A DNA stretch of 53,522 nucleotides, from contig JAURYL010000049.1 in the NCBI GenBank assembly GCA_030653935.1, forward strand, positions 1 to 53,522. The letters are read 5' to 3'. Positions within the stretch are counted from its first letter, which is position 1. Each line of letters starts with the position of its first letter. The notes beneath the pieces were generated by a model. That model was given only the letters and a program-made list of their open reading frames with translations, did no database searches and had not been told where the DNA came from. The translations under genes and the position numbers were made by a program. Shown here one piece after another: positions 43,573 through 51,436 of the stretch. This DNA is from Pseudomonadota bacterium. GTDB taxonomy: Bacteria; Pseudomonadota; Gammaproteobacteria; Burkholderiales; Thiobacillaceae.

Positions 43573-43613
43573 ATGTATGTTCCATGTAGGCAATCCCTAC
43601 ATGGAACATACAT
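43573..43613. promoter_or_regulatory. Perfect 18-bp inverted repeat abutting the parD start
   Basis: Arms 43573-43590 and 43596-43613 (ATGTATGTTCCATGTAGG and its exact complement) are separated by 5 bases; the right arm ends at the base before the parD ATG. It is a likely ParD operator. In RNA the same arms would form a stem that hides the only ribosome-binding-like GGA before the ATG. Confidence 0.85.
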
Positions 43614-43895
43614 ATGCACCTCAATCTTTCCGCCGAAATGGAGCAGTATCTGCAAGCCAAAGTCGGCTCAGGCTTTTACGGCAACGTCTCTGAAGTGGTT
43701 CGGGACGCCATTCGACGCATGCGCGATGAAGACGAAAAGCTCACCGCCCTGCGCGCGGCGGTTCGCGCCGGCGACGACCAACTGGCGCTAGGCCAGGGCC
43801 GCGACTACTCCCAGGAAAGGCTGGAACAGATCACCGAACAAGCCCGGGCGAATTCCAGGAACGGCAAGAAAGTCGGCGGCGATGTCACCCCCTGA
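43614..43895 (+). CDS. parD: ParD-type antitoxin
   Basis: A 93-residue ribbon-helix-helix antitoxin (CC2985/ParD1 group). MHLNLSAEMEQYLQAKVGSG starts the DNA-binding part, and FYGNVSEVVRDAIRRMRDED is the conserved segment. The C-terminal tail (43800-43890) should wrap the toxin. It overlaps parE by 14 bp. It represses its own operon through the adjoining palindrome, by analogy. Confidence 0.9.
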   Translation: MHLNLSAEMEQYLQAKVGSGFYGNVSEVVRDAIRRMRDEDEKLTALRAAVRAGDDQLALGQGRDYSQERLEQITEQARANSRNGKKVGGDVTP

Positions 43896-44182
43896 TACGC
43901 GCTTGATCCTCTCCCCTCGGGCCGAAACCGATTTCACCGACATCCTCCGACACCCTGGAAACCTGGGGCGAGGCGCAAATGCTGGCCTACCGGGCGGTGA
44001 TTCATCAAGCCTTGCTGTCGATACGGGACAATCCAGAAATCGGCCCGATCAGGGAAGAAATCTCCAGCGCACACCGCATCATCCCCGCCGGCCAGCACGT
44101 CATCATTTACCGCGTGAAGGATGCCGATATCCGTGTTTCCCGCATCCTGCATGGGCGCATGGATGTACGTCGCCACTTGTAG
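43882..44182 (+). pseudogene. parE: ParE-type toxin, frameshifted
   Basis: The start MSPPDTRLILSPRAETDFTD is in one frame and TWGEAQMLAYRAVIHQALLS to DIRVSRILHGRMDVRRHL in the next, with the switch at about 43942-43950. Joined, they make a ParE/RelE-fold toxin of about 100 residues (LSDTLETWGE fits the missing joint). The span is 301 bp, one base more than a multiple of three. It is an inactivating mutation or a sequencing error; if real, parD remains without its toxin. The TAG stop lies in a GTAGCGCAGGC-type repeat. Confidence 0.82.
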
Positions 44183-44248
44183 CGCAGGCATCCTTGCCTG
44201 CGTCTTCGAAAAACGGCCAGACGTCGGGTTACGCTGCGCTAACCCGAC

Positions 44249-45919
44249 CTACAGTTGTGCGGCAATCTTGTCCGCCACCCGCAACGCGTTCGCGTAGATC
44301 GTCCAGGTATACGGCACGCTGCCGCCGGTGGGCATGAAGCTGGCGTCGGCGACGAACAGGTTGTCGACGCCGTGCATGCGGCAGTCCGGGTCGAGCACTG
44401 AAGTCTTCGGGTCGCGGCCGAAGCGGCAGCCACCGGCTACCAGGTTGGGCGGCGGCGAGTCGGAGACCCCCACCGTCACATCCTTCGCGCCCAGTTCCCG
44501 CAGCACATTGGCGCAGCGTTCGGCGAGATAGGCCCCGATTTTCAGGTCGTGTGGATGCGGCGCCAGGCGGACCTTCGCCACCGCCCTGCCCCACTTGTCC
44601 TTGACCTTGCGATCCAGCGCGACAAAGCCGTTGTCGGTGGGCAGCCAGTCGGCAAAGGCTTCACAGTCGATGCGGCGCTCGCCGCGAATGGCGCTTTCCA
44701 GGCGGCGCTTGAAGGCGCTGCCCCAGACCAGGTTGCCATCCTCATCACGGCGCTGCGAGAGCGCGCGGGACACGACATTGGGATGGCCCATGAGGAAGTC
44801 GAGCACGCCGCCTTTGACGCGACCGAGTTCGGGGTCGTCGATCACATACCAGTCGTGCAGGGTGCGGTTGAGGAAGGGGCCGACCACGCGCGCCTCCGCT
44901 CCCCGTTGCGTGCCGAGTTCGTCAAAAACCAGGCGGCCGTGGCTGACGCCGCCGGCGGAGAAGATCAGATTGCGGCCGACCTGGCTGTGGCGGTTTCCCA
45001 GGCCGTTCGGATGCCGTGATCCGGTGCTGGCGAGCAGCAGGCGGGACGTTTCGATGGCCTGGCAGGCGACCACGTAAACCTTGCCGCTCACCCGCTGTTT
45101 CTTCCCCGCCCGGTCGAAATACTCGACCGCCTTGACCCGCCCTTGCGCATCGGACAGCAGCCGGAACACCTGGCTGTGCGGGCGCACCTCGCAGCGGCCC
45201 GTGGCCACGGCGTCGTCCAGCAAGGCGGCGCGGGAACTCCCCTTGGCGCCGCTGGAACAGCCATAACTGCCGCAATAACCGGAATACTCGCAGGACCGCC
45301 GCTTGCCCCTGGGCTGCGACAGAATGGCGCGCGGCAGCGGCAGGGAACGGTAGCCCAGCTTGTCGCAGGCCGTGTCGATCCACGCGGAGACGGGATGCTC
45401 GGCGGTGGGCGGATAAGGGAAATCCGGCGTCGAGCGCGGCTCCAGGAAAGGATGCTTAACCACCCGCCCGGAGACGCCGACCGCACTTTCCACTTCGGTG
45501 AAATACGGCTCTAAATCTTCGTAGGCAATCGGCCAGTCGACCACATTGGCGCCCTTGATTGGGCCGAATTCGGAACGCAATCTGAAATCGACCGGCTTCA
45601 GGCGATGGAAGAAACCGGACATGAAATTGCTGGAACCGCCGACCACGTTGCCGTTCCAGAAATCCCAGCCGGAATCGGTTGTAGAAGTGGCATCCCAGCC
45701 GTCGCCATCGCGCTCCTCGATGACATGCCGCTCGTCGCGCAGATCCGGCGTGTAGACGCTGCGCCGGCAACAGGCCAACTCATCCTTGAAGTAATCGGCC
45801 TCGGTGAACCACGGCCCCTTCTCCAGCACCAACACTCGTTTGCCCGCCATTGCCAGCCGCCAGGCCACCGCACCGCCGCCGGCGCCGCTGCCGATGATGA
45901 CGGCATCAAAGTCAGTCAT
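44249..45919 (-). CDS. GMC-family FAD oxidoreductase
   Basis: A 556-residue glucose-methanol-choline oxidoreductase. The FAD motif is AVIIGSGAGGGAVAWRLAMA, with VLVLEKGPW. GGSSNFMSGFFHRLKP is the second FAD-contact region. A four-Cys stretch (RRSCEYSGYCGSYGCSSGAK) resembles the Cys-rich segment of membrane-associated gluconate/sorbose dehydrogenase large subunits. The C-terminal active-site region includes NLVAGGCRFGRDPKTSV and GGSVPYTWTIYANALRVAD. The substrate is unknown. It overlaps the small subunit gene by 4 bp and forms a pair with it. Confidence 0.9.
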   Translation of the reverse strand: MTDFDAVIIGSGAGGGAVAWRLAMAGKRVLVLEKGPWFTEADYFKDELACCRRSVYTPDLRDERHVIEERDGDGWDATSTTDSGWDFWNGNVVGGSSNFMSGFFHRLKPVDFRLRSEFGPIKGANVVDWPIAYEDLEPYFTEVESAVGVSGRVVKHPFLEPRSTPDFPYPPTAEHPVSAWIDTACDKLGYRSLPLPRAILSQPRGKRRSCEYSGYCGSYGCSSGAKGSSRAALLDDAVATGRCEVRPHSQVFRLLSDAQGRVKAVEYFDRAGKKQRVSGKVYVVACQAIETSRLLLASTGSRHPNGLGNRHSQVGRNLIFSAGGVSHGRLVFDELGTQRGAEARVVGPFLNRTLHDWYVIDDPELGRVKGGVLDFLMGHPNVVSRALSQRRDEDGNLVWGSAFKRRLESAIRGERRIDCEAFADWLPTDNGFVALDRKVKDKWGRAVAKVRLAPHPHDLKIGAYLAERCANVLRELGAKDVTVGVSDSPPPNLVAGGCRFGRDPKTSVLDPDCRMHGVDNLFVADASFMPTGGSVPYTWTIYANALRVADKIAAQL

Positions 45920-46581
45920 TTCAATGCCCCGTATTTCTTGTCCGGCGTCGGCCTGGGAAACCCTGGCTGATGCCCCAGCCAGGCCCAGCCGATGCCCTCC
46001 GAATTACCGCCATAGACCGGGTCGGTCAGCAGCGCTTCGCAGATATAGAGCAACAGGGTGGAAAGCCAGTTTTCCCCCGGCCTGGAGTTCGCCACCTCGC
46101 GCAGCAGCTGTTCGCGCCGGATCGGATCGAGATCGACGAAGGAGGCTTTATGGCGTTGCCGGCCGAGGCCTTCTAGCCAGTCGACGCCTTTCAGAATGAA
46201 GCGCTGCTCGTCGCGGTCGCCACGCGAATCGCCCAGCACGCCTTGCAGGTAAGACAGGGCCTTGATTTCACGGGCACCGGGGGAGCCGAGTTCGCTGGGA
46301 AACAGATGATTCTGCACGGCGGCCAGCACCGGCCAGGGGTTGGCGGTCGCCGCAAGCGCGCCGGACGGGGCGAACAGAGCAGCCAGGCCACCGGCACTGG
46401 CCAGGAGAAAAGTGCGTCGGCTGAGCAAGGCGTGGCGCCATTCGCCCAACGCGACAGCCCCCCCCTTTTCCAAAGGGGGGTTAGGGGGGACTTCTGCAAC
46501 CGTGGCATCACCAGACACCTTGCAAATCCCCCCTGCCCCCCTTTGATAAAGGGGGGTGGAGGCTACCTCACGGAATTTCAT
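45916..46581 (-). CDS. Gluconate 2-dehydrogenase subunit 3-like partner, Tat-type signal
   Basis: A protein of up to 221 residues, the small partner of the GMC enzyme. After a repeat-derived N-terminal part, a twin-arginine-like signal reads LLSRRTFLLASAGGLAALFA. The mature part (AVQNHLFPSELGSPGAREIK, PGENWLSTLLLYICEALLTD, NSEGIGWAWLGHQPGFPRP) fits the gluconate 2-dehydrogenase subunit 3 family. Start uncertain: the ATG at 46581 overlaps the end of rlmJ and yields about 50 residues encoded by two C/G-tract palindromes (46457-46491, 46527-46557). A TTG just before the RRT region is an alternative. The Tat motif suggests the folded pair is exported together. Confidence 0.8.
   Translation of the reverse strand: MKFREVASTPLYQRGAGGICKVSGDATVAEVPPNPPLEKGGAVALGEWRHALLSRRTFLLASAGGLAALFAPSGALAATANPWPVLAAVQNHLFPSELGSPGAREIKALSYLQGVLGDSRGDRDEQRFILKGVDWLEGLGRQRHKASFVDLDPIRREQLLREVANSRPGENWLSTLLLYICEALLTDPVYGGNSEGIGWAWLGHQPGFPRPTPDKKYGALK
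46457..46557. repeat. Two C/G-tract palindromes at the head of the GMC partner gene
   Basis: Copies at 46457-46491 and 46527-46557, with about 35 bp between, laid out like the pair in ygiQ. They encode PPNPPLEKGG and STPLYQRGAGG if the first ATG is used. Confidence 0.85.
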
Positions 46582-47413
46582 GTTCCAGCGTGTAGCCCGC
46601 CCCCGAATCCTGGCCCAGGGCTTTCACCAGCCAGGGCAGGGTCTCTTCCAGCATCGCTGGCAGGGTCCAGGGCGGGTTGGCGATGTAGAGGCCGCTGCCC
46701 TGCATGCCGAAGCCATCCTTCAGGGGCGCGTGCACGGTCAGGGTGACGTTGAGCCAGCCCGGCGGCCGCGCGGCTTTCAGGCGCGAGGGCAATTGGCGCG
46801 CGTCCGGCTTCTGCAACAGCGGGTACCAGACCATATAGGTACCGCCGACAAAACGCGTAAGGCCGTCCTTGAGCGCTTCCACGGTGCGTGGGTAATCGCT
46901 CTTCACCTCGTAGGAAGGGTCGATCAGCACCAGGCCGCGCCGGGTCGGCGGTGGCAGCACCGATTTCAGGCCGGCATGGCCGTCCGTCGCCTCGATCCGC
47001 ACTTGGCGGCTGGATTCGCTGAAGGTGCTGGCGAGTAGCCGGTGATCGCTGCTGTGCAGTTCGAACAGACGCAAACGGTCTTCCGCGCGGGCGCGTTGCA
47101 GTGCGCACCAAGGCGAGCCGGGGTAAAGGCGCAAACGCCCATCCGGATTGAGGCCACGCACCAGTTCGACGTAGTTCTCCAGCATCGGCGGCAGGTCCGT
47201 GCGCTCCCACAAGCGGGCGATGCCGCTGTCGAACTCGCCGGTCTTGCGCGCGTAATCGCCGTGCAGGTCATAGATACCCGCCCCGGCGTGCGTGTCGATG
47301 TACCACCAGGGTTTGTCCTTCTGGTTGAGGTAGTCGAGCAGCGCGATCAGGACGGCGTGTTTGAGTACGTCGGCATGGTTGCCGGCGTGGAAGGCGTGGC
47401 GGTAACTGAGCAT
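46568..47413 (-). CDS. rlmJ: 23S rRNA (adenine(2030)-N6)-methyltransferase
   Basis: A 281-residue RNA methyltransferase. The start at 47413 gives MLSYRHAFHAGNHADVLKHA, the conserved opening; the frame is open 14 codons earlier. The catalytic motif is GLVLIDPSYEVKSDYPR (DPPY type, here DPSY). YIDTHAGAGIYDLHG and YPGSPWCALQRARAEDRL are further family marks. It ends within the start region of the GMC partner gene (14-bp overlap). Confidence 0.95.
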   Translation of the reverse strand: MLSYRHAFHAGNHADVLKHAVLIALLDYLNQKDKPWWYIDTHAGAGIYDLHGDYARKTGEFDSGIARLWERTDLPPMLENYVELVRGLNPDGRLRLYPGSPWCALQRARAEDRLRLFELHSSDHRLLASTFSESSRQVRIEATDGHAGLKSVLPPPTRRGLVLIDPSYEVKSDYPRTVEALKDGLTRFVGGTYMVWYPLLQKPDARQLPSRLKAARPPGWLNVTLTVHAPLKDGFGMQGSGLYIANPPWTLPAMLEETLPWLVKALGQDSGAGYTLEHEIP

Positions 47414-47451
47414 GGGCGCGAGGTTAGCACGGGGCGTTACCGTGCATTTTG

Positions 47452-47536
47452 TCATTCCCGCGTATGCGGGAATCCAGTGCGTTCGTCTGATAAAAAGTCA
47501 GGTGCGCAATCTGGATTCCCGCATGCGCGAGAATGA
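47452..47536. repeat. Facing pair of dRS3-like repeats
   Basis: GTCATTCCCGCGTATGCGGG at 47452 and CTGGATTCCCGCATGCGCGA at 47510 are inverted copies of the ATTCCC-N8-GGGAAT type, separated by about 34 bp. They lie between the divergent rlmJ and ylqF genes. Relatives are at 14102, 14170, 24228, 24296 and 50250. Confidence 0.75.
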
Positions 47537-47655
47537 CGCCCCGCTTGGCTAACGCCTGGAACCGGCATGAACCCGAAAATCAACGAATTACTGAAGCACG
47601 AGGAAACCCCGCCGCATGCGGGATAATCCCCACTCTTTTCAAAATCGTTAATCCC

Positions 47656-48552
47656 ATGCCTATCCAGTGGTACCCCGGTCACATGACCTCCGCGCGCAAG
47701 AAGGCGGCGGAAACCATGGCCAATATCGATGTGGTGATCGAAGTCCTCGACGCGCGCCTGCCGGAAGCCAGCGGCAACCCGCTGATTACCGAACTGCGTA
47801 CCTTCCGCCAGCGCCCCTGCCTGAAACTGCTGAACAAGTCCGATCTCGCCGACCCGGTGGCGACAAAGGCCTGGCTGGCCTTCTTCAACGCCCAGAAAAA
47901 CGTCAAGGCGGTCGCGATCTCGGCCAAGAAAGCGAGCGACGTCGCCCGCCTGCCGGCGCTGTGCCAGTCGCTGGCGCCACACCGCGACGACAACTTCAAG
48001 CCGCTGCGGATCATGATCATGGGCATCCCCAACGTCGGCAAATCCACCCTGCTCAACGCCCTGGTGAAACGCAAGGTCGCCGCCGTCGGCGACGAACCCG
48101 CCGTCACCAAATCGCAGCAGCGCATCGCCCTCACCCCGCGCCTCACCCTGGTCGACACCCCCGGCCTGATGTGGCCGAAGATCGAAATCGACAGCGACGG
48201 CTACATGCTCGCCATCTGCCACGCCATCGGCCGCAACGCGGTGATCGACGAGGATGTCGCCACCCACCTCGCCGGCATCCTCCTAGCCCGCTACCCGGAA
48301 GCCCTCACCGCCCGCTATGGCCTGAAGCTCGATGGCCTCGACGCCCCCGGCGTGCTGGAAGGCATCGCGCGCAAACGCGGCTGCATCATCAAAGGCCGTG
48401 GCGGCGAACTGGACCTGGAGAAGGCCGCCATGCAATTCCTCACCGAATACCGCGGCGGCACCCTAGGTCGCATCAGCCTGGAAACCCCGGAAACCCGGCA
48501 GGCGATGCTGGCGGAACTGGCGTCTCAGCATGAGGAAGCACCGGAGGAATAA
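47656..48552 (+). CDS. ylqF: YlqF/RbgA-type circularly permuted ribosome-biogenesis GTPase
   Basis: A 298-residue GTPase acting in large-subunit assembly. The start at 47656 gives MPIQWYPGHMTSARKKAAET, the family opening; the frame is open 41 codons upstream. The motif order is permuted: G4 LLNKSDLAD (about 55-65) comes before G1 GIPNVGKSTLLNALV (about 125) and G3 LVDTPGLMWP. The C-terminal helical region ends ISLETPETRQAML and a short Glu-rich tail. A diverged second copy of its last 105 bp is at 50519-50625. Confidence 0.95.
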   Translation: MPIQWYPGHMTSARKKAAETMANIDVVIEVLDARLPEASGNPLITELRTFRQRPCLKLLNKSDLADPVATKAWLAFFNAQKNVKAVAISAKKASDVARLPALCQSLAPHRDDNFKPLRIMIMGIPNVGKSTLLNALVKRKVAAVGDEPAVTKSQQRIALTPRLTLVDTPGLMWPKIEIDSDGYMLAICHAIGRNAVIDEDVATHLAGILLARYPEALTARYGLKLDGLDAPGVLEGIARKRGCIIKGRGGELDLEKAAMQFLTEYRGGTLGRISLETPETRQAMLAELASQHEEAPEE

Positions 48553-48628
48553 GCGCGCTGTACTGTCGGCTTGACCCCACTTGCGCTCACGGCATATGCT
48601 CGGCCTATGCCAACCACAGGCCGCTTCC

Positions 48629-48868
48629 ATGCTAACGCAACGTCATGCCCGATTGTTCCGCAATGGCCGCAACCAGGCCCTGCGCATCCCACGCGAATTC
48701 GAAATGCCCGGCGAGGAAGTCATCATCCTCAAGGACGGTGATCGGCTGATCCTCGAACCGCTGAAGCGGAATCGCCTACTCGAAGTCCTGGCCACGCTGG
48801 AACCCCTGGACGAACCGTTTCCGGATGTGGATGTGGGCCTGCTGCCGCTGGATGACGTCGAACTGTGA
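48629..48868 (+). CDS. vapB: VapB-type antitoxin (AbrB/SpoVT fold)
   Basis: A 79-residue antitoxin. ARLFRNGRNQALRIPREFEM is the AbrB-like swapped-hairpin motif of VapB proteins, and the acidic C-terminus (EPFPDVDVGLLPLDDVEL) should bind the toxin. The start at 48629 (MLTQRHARLF) is chosen by homology. It overlaps vapC by 4 bp. Confidence 0.9.
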   Translation: MLTQRHARLFRNGRNQALRIPREFEMPGEEVIILKDGDRLILEPLKRNRLLEVLATLEPLDEPFPDVDVGLLPLDDVEL

Positions 48869-49269
48869 CCCCGCGCTACCTGCTCGACACGAACATCGTC
48901 TCCGATCTGGTTCGCCACCCAAGCGGGCCGGTCGTCCAGCGGATCGCCGAGGTGGGCGCGGAGCGGATCGCCATCAGCATCATCGTCGCCTGCGAGATTC
49001 GCTTCGGTCTGGCCAAGAGCGGCTCTCGCCGCCTGGCGGAAAACATGGAAAAGGTGATGGCGCAGATCGAAGTCCTGCCGCTGGAACCGCCGATCGAGGA
49101 GCACTACGCGGAAATCCGCGCCACTTTGGAACGTGCCGGCACCCCCATCGGCCCCAACGACCTGTTGATCGCCGCCCACGCCCGCGCTCTGGGCATGATC
49201 CTGGTCAGTGATAACACGGATGAATTCGCGCGGGTGCCGGGACTGCGAATCGAAAACTGGTTGCGCTGA
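48865..49269 (+). CDS. vapC: VapC-type PIN-domain toxin
   Basis: A 134-residue PIN ribonuclease. GTG start overlapping the vapB stop. The acidic residues are in YLLDTNIVSDLVR (first Asp), the CEIRFGL segment (Glu), PNDLLIAAHA (third) and LVSDNTDEF (fourth); all are in place. VapC toxins of this group usually cut initiator tRNA or other tRNAs. Appears intact. Confidence 0.92.
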   Translation: MTPRYLLDTNIVSDLVRHPSGPVVQRIAEVGAERIAISIIVACEIRFGLAKSGSRRLAENMEKVMAQIEVLPLEPPIEEHYAEIRATLERAGTPIGPNDLLIAAHARALGMILVSDNTDEFARVPGLRIENWLR

Positions 49270-49306
49270 GACGGGAACGGCCACCTGACGGGTTCGTGCC
49301 AGGCAC

Positions 49307-49552
49307 TTACCCTGCGTCGATCCGATCTACGTTCCCCGCGGATTCACCATTGACACGCGTTGAAGCACGCCGATCTCGCACATACAGCCCCTTTTCCTTT
49401 TTTTGCAGATCGAAGAGGCCAATGGCCAAAAACAGATCCCGCAGCTTTGCATAACCGTAGTTTCGCGAGTCGAATACTGCCGGCTGATTGTTTCGCCAAC
49501 GGATGCCGTGCCTGTTTTCCGGAAAGCCCGGTTGTTGACTATTTTCCAGCGC
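49307..49552 (-). pseudogene. C-terminal fragment of a LOTUS/OST-HTH domain protein
   Basis: On the minus strand a frame ending TAA at 49307 reads HGIRWRNNQPAVFDSRNYGY, AKLRDLFLAIGLFDLQKKEK and GLYVRD. This matches an OST-HTH/LOTUS domain (F-D-x-RNYG-x-x-KL-x-x-L), which usually follows a NYN RNase domain. No NYN part or start codon is present; homology stops near 49520-49552, beside a 14-bp direct repeat (CTGGAAAATAGTCA, inverse strand). A remnant on the strand opposite to vapBC. Confidence 0.65.
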
Positions 49553-49592
49553 ATTGAGAAATAGACATGACTATTTTCCAGTAAAGACAATC

Positions 49593-50030
49593 ATGGACAC
49601 ATCGCGCGGCCTGATGGCGGAATTCCCACGCGCCCAATATCTCAACTGGGATGTCCCCGCCGACCGCAAGCTGATCCTCGATCACGCCTGGTCGCCGCGT
49701 TCCGGGCTGGTGGTGTTCGACGAAATCCACAAAATGCGCGGCTGGAAAAACTTTCTCAAAGGCGCCTGGGACGGTCGCGGCGAAGGCCAGGCCATGCTGG
49801 TGACCGGCAGCGCCCGTATGGAAACCTTTCGTCAGGGCGGTGAATCCCTCGCCGGCCGCTACTTCGCCTGGCGTTTGCATCCCTTCAGCCTGCGCGAACT
49901 GGTGGAAACCAAAGGCATGACCCCGCAAGACGCGCTCGACCGTCTGCTGGAGCGCGGCAGCTTTCCCGAGCCCTGCCTTGGCGGAAGACGCGCGGGATGC
50001 GGATCGCTGGCGCGCGTCGTCCAGATCGTC
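49593..50030 (+). pseudogene. Fragment of an AAA_14/DUF4143-type ATPase
   Basis: EFPRAQYLNWDVPADRKLIL, LVVFDEIHKMRGWKNFLKG (Walker B), MLVTGSARMETFRQGGESLA and GRYFAWRLHPFSLRELVETK match the ATP-binding DUF4143 family. The N-terminal P-loop is missing. After LLERGSFPEPCL the frame changes at about 49980 to AEDARDADRWRA, then homology ends. Truncated at both sides and frameshifted, so inactive. Confidence 0.8.
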
Positions 50031-50156
50031 GCAGAACCACGCCAGGAAGCCCAGCGCGGACGCGTGGAAATCACGGCGGCGGCGGCGTGGCTGGCGGAAT
50101 TGGCGGCGTGATCTCAGCGTCCGCCCTCATGCCTCGCGGCACATCGATAGGGTTAG

Positions 50157-50490
50157 GGAAGCGCTGATTTATTCCCCATCCGTCGTTCCCAACCCCGATT
50201 ACCCTGTTCGAGGTCAGGCTGCGGCGGGAACCCAGCTAAATCAACAATCTGGATGCCCGCCTTCGCGGGCATGACGGCATAAATGGCTCGATGTGAATCG
50301 TAGTGGGTAACGCGTAGCCGTAGGGGCGGGTTTCAAACCCGCCCCTACTCGCGATGCAATGGTGGCTATCGCGGGCAAGCCCGCTCCCACGCTACCATCG
50401 CCGGCATGTAGGTGGTCGGCGTGATCTGCCCGCCAGGCTGGCTCGATGACCCACTGCATTTCATACCGAGCCGCATAAATCAGCGCTTCC
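50157..50490. mobile_element. 334-bp segment with 16-bp terminal inverted repeats
   Basis: GGAAGCGCTGATTTAT at 50157-50172 and its exact complement at 50475-50490. The inside holds a dRS3-like repeat (50250-50275), the hairpin repeat GTAGGGGCGGG..CCCGCCCCTAC (50321-50349), the ATCGCGGGCAAGCCCGCTCC unit (50368-50387), and no gene. It may be an insertion-sequence remnant or a composite of repeats. Confidence 0.5.
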
Positions 50491-50518
50491 TTCGCGAAGG
50501 GTGGGACCTTCATCGGAG

Positions 50519-50625
50519 CGCGGCGGCGCCCTCGGCCGCATCAGCCTGGAAACCCCGGAGACACGGCAGGCGATGCTGGCGGCACTGGCGGCCAGGCACG
50601 AGGAAGCGCCAACGGAATAAGCGCG
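50519..50625 (+). pseudogene. Second, diverged copy of the ylqF 3' end
   Basis: About 105 bp matching 48451-48556 with roughly 14 differences, nearly all synonymous or conservative: RGGALGRISLETPETRQAML then AALAARHEEAPTE and TAA, followed by the same GCGC. The stop codon and the bases after it are conserved too. There is no ylqF sequence before it. It marks the far side of the vapBC/AAA accessory segment. Confidence 0.88.
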
Positions 50626-50634
50626 GCGCTTTTC

Positions 50635-50667
50635 CTCCCCCCTTTCCCAAAGGGGGGCCGGAGGGGA
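50635..50667. repeat. C/G-tract palindrome
   Basis: Intergenic copy of the palindrome family (core CCCCCCTTTCCCAAAGGGGG) 10 bp after the ylqF 3'-end copy and before the convergent PIN gene. Confidence 0.8.
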
Positions 50668-50701
50668 TTTCAGTAGAACCGCGCAGCCATCGTGCAACCA
50701 G

Positions 50702-51067
50702 TCAGCGTATCCCCACCAGGAAGGCCGCCGGTGGCAGGATGGGAATGCCACGCCAGGGGTGCATATCAGTCAGATGCGGGTCGCTGGCAATGATAAATTC
50801 GGCTCCGGCGGTTTCCGCCAGCGCGAGAAATTTGTTGTCTTTCGGGTCAGGGCAATCACTCACGACTTGAGTGACAACGAAGTGCCGCGTGCGGGCGCTG
50901 AACCCTTCGATGAATGCCTGCCGTGCTTCCGAACTCACGTAGCCATCGAACTTCGGCCGACGGAGCACCGTGGCCAGCTCATCCAAAGTCTCGTCGGAAA
51001 CGGCGACATCAAAATGCAGCAGCGCTTTTTCCAGCGCCAGAGCGGGGCTGGGTCCCTCCAGTTTCAT
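50702..51067 (-). pseudogene. PIN-domain toxin lacking its first catalytic motif
   Basis: A 121-codon frame resembling PIN toxins of the putative toxin-antitoxin group: SDETLDELATVLRRPKFDGY, VVSDCPDPKDNKFLALAETA and FIIASDPHLTDM. The expected start with the first Asp (xVxDTNVLLSA) is absent. Directly upstream an in-frame-looking GTG start gives only MKPVQT before a stop, suggesting a small deletion between that and KLEGPSPALALEKAL. Probably inactive. The antitoxin gene lies 40 bp upstream. Confidence 0.7.
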
Positions 51068-51107
51068 GTCGTCACGTTTGCACCGGTTTCACGGCGGCGC
51101 GGACAGC

Positions 51108-51383
51108 CTAGCGAAGCTCATGCACCAGGCGGTTGATGTCGGCATCGCTCAGCGCGGGCAAGCCGGCATCCGCTTCGCTGGCAATCTTCTGGCGATAACC
51201 AGCAAACCAGCGCGCCGCTTCCTCACGCCGCTTGCGCACATCGACCAACTCCTGCATGTCGTGCCCGGAAACCACATACGCCACCGTGCGGCCGCGCCGG
51301 GTCACTTCCACCGGCTCGCGCTGCGAACGATCAATCAACTCGCCAAACTTGCTCTGCGCTTCAACCGAGGTAACGGTAATCAT
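51108..51383 (-). CDS. Phd/YefM-type antitoxin
   Basis: A 91-residue antitoxin. MITVTSVEAQSKFGELIDRS then REPVEVTRRGRTVAYVVSGH is the Phd/YefM fold that binds the operator and the toxin. The C-terminal half (RKRREEAARWFAGYRQKIAS) is extended and helical. Intact although its PIN partner seems broken. Confidence 0.88.
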   Translation of the reverse strand: MITVTSVEAQSKFGELIDRSQREPVEVTRRGRTVAYVVSGHDMQELVDVRKRREEAARWFAGYRQKIASEADAGLPALSDADINRLVHELR

Positions 51384-51436
51384 GATTAACTCCGTGAAAT
51401 GGCTAATTCGGCCATTCTACAGAGTAGAGCCACAGG

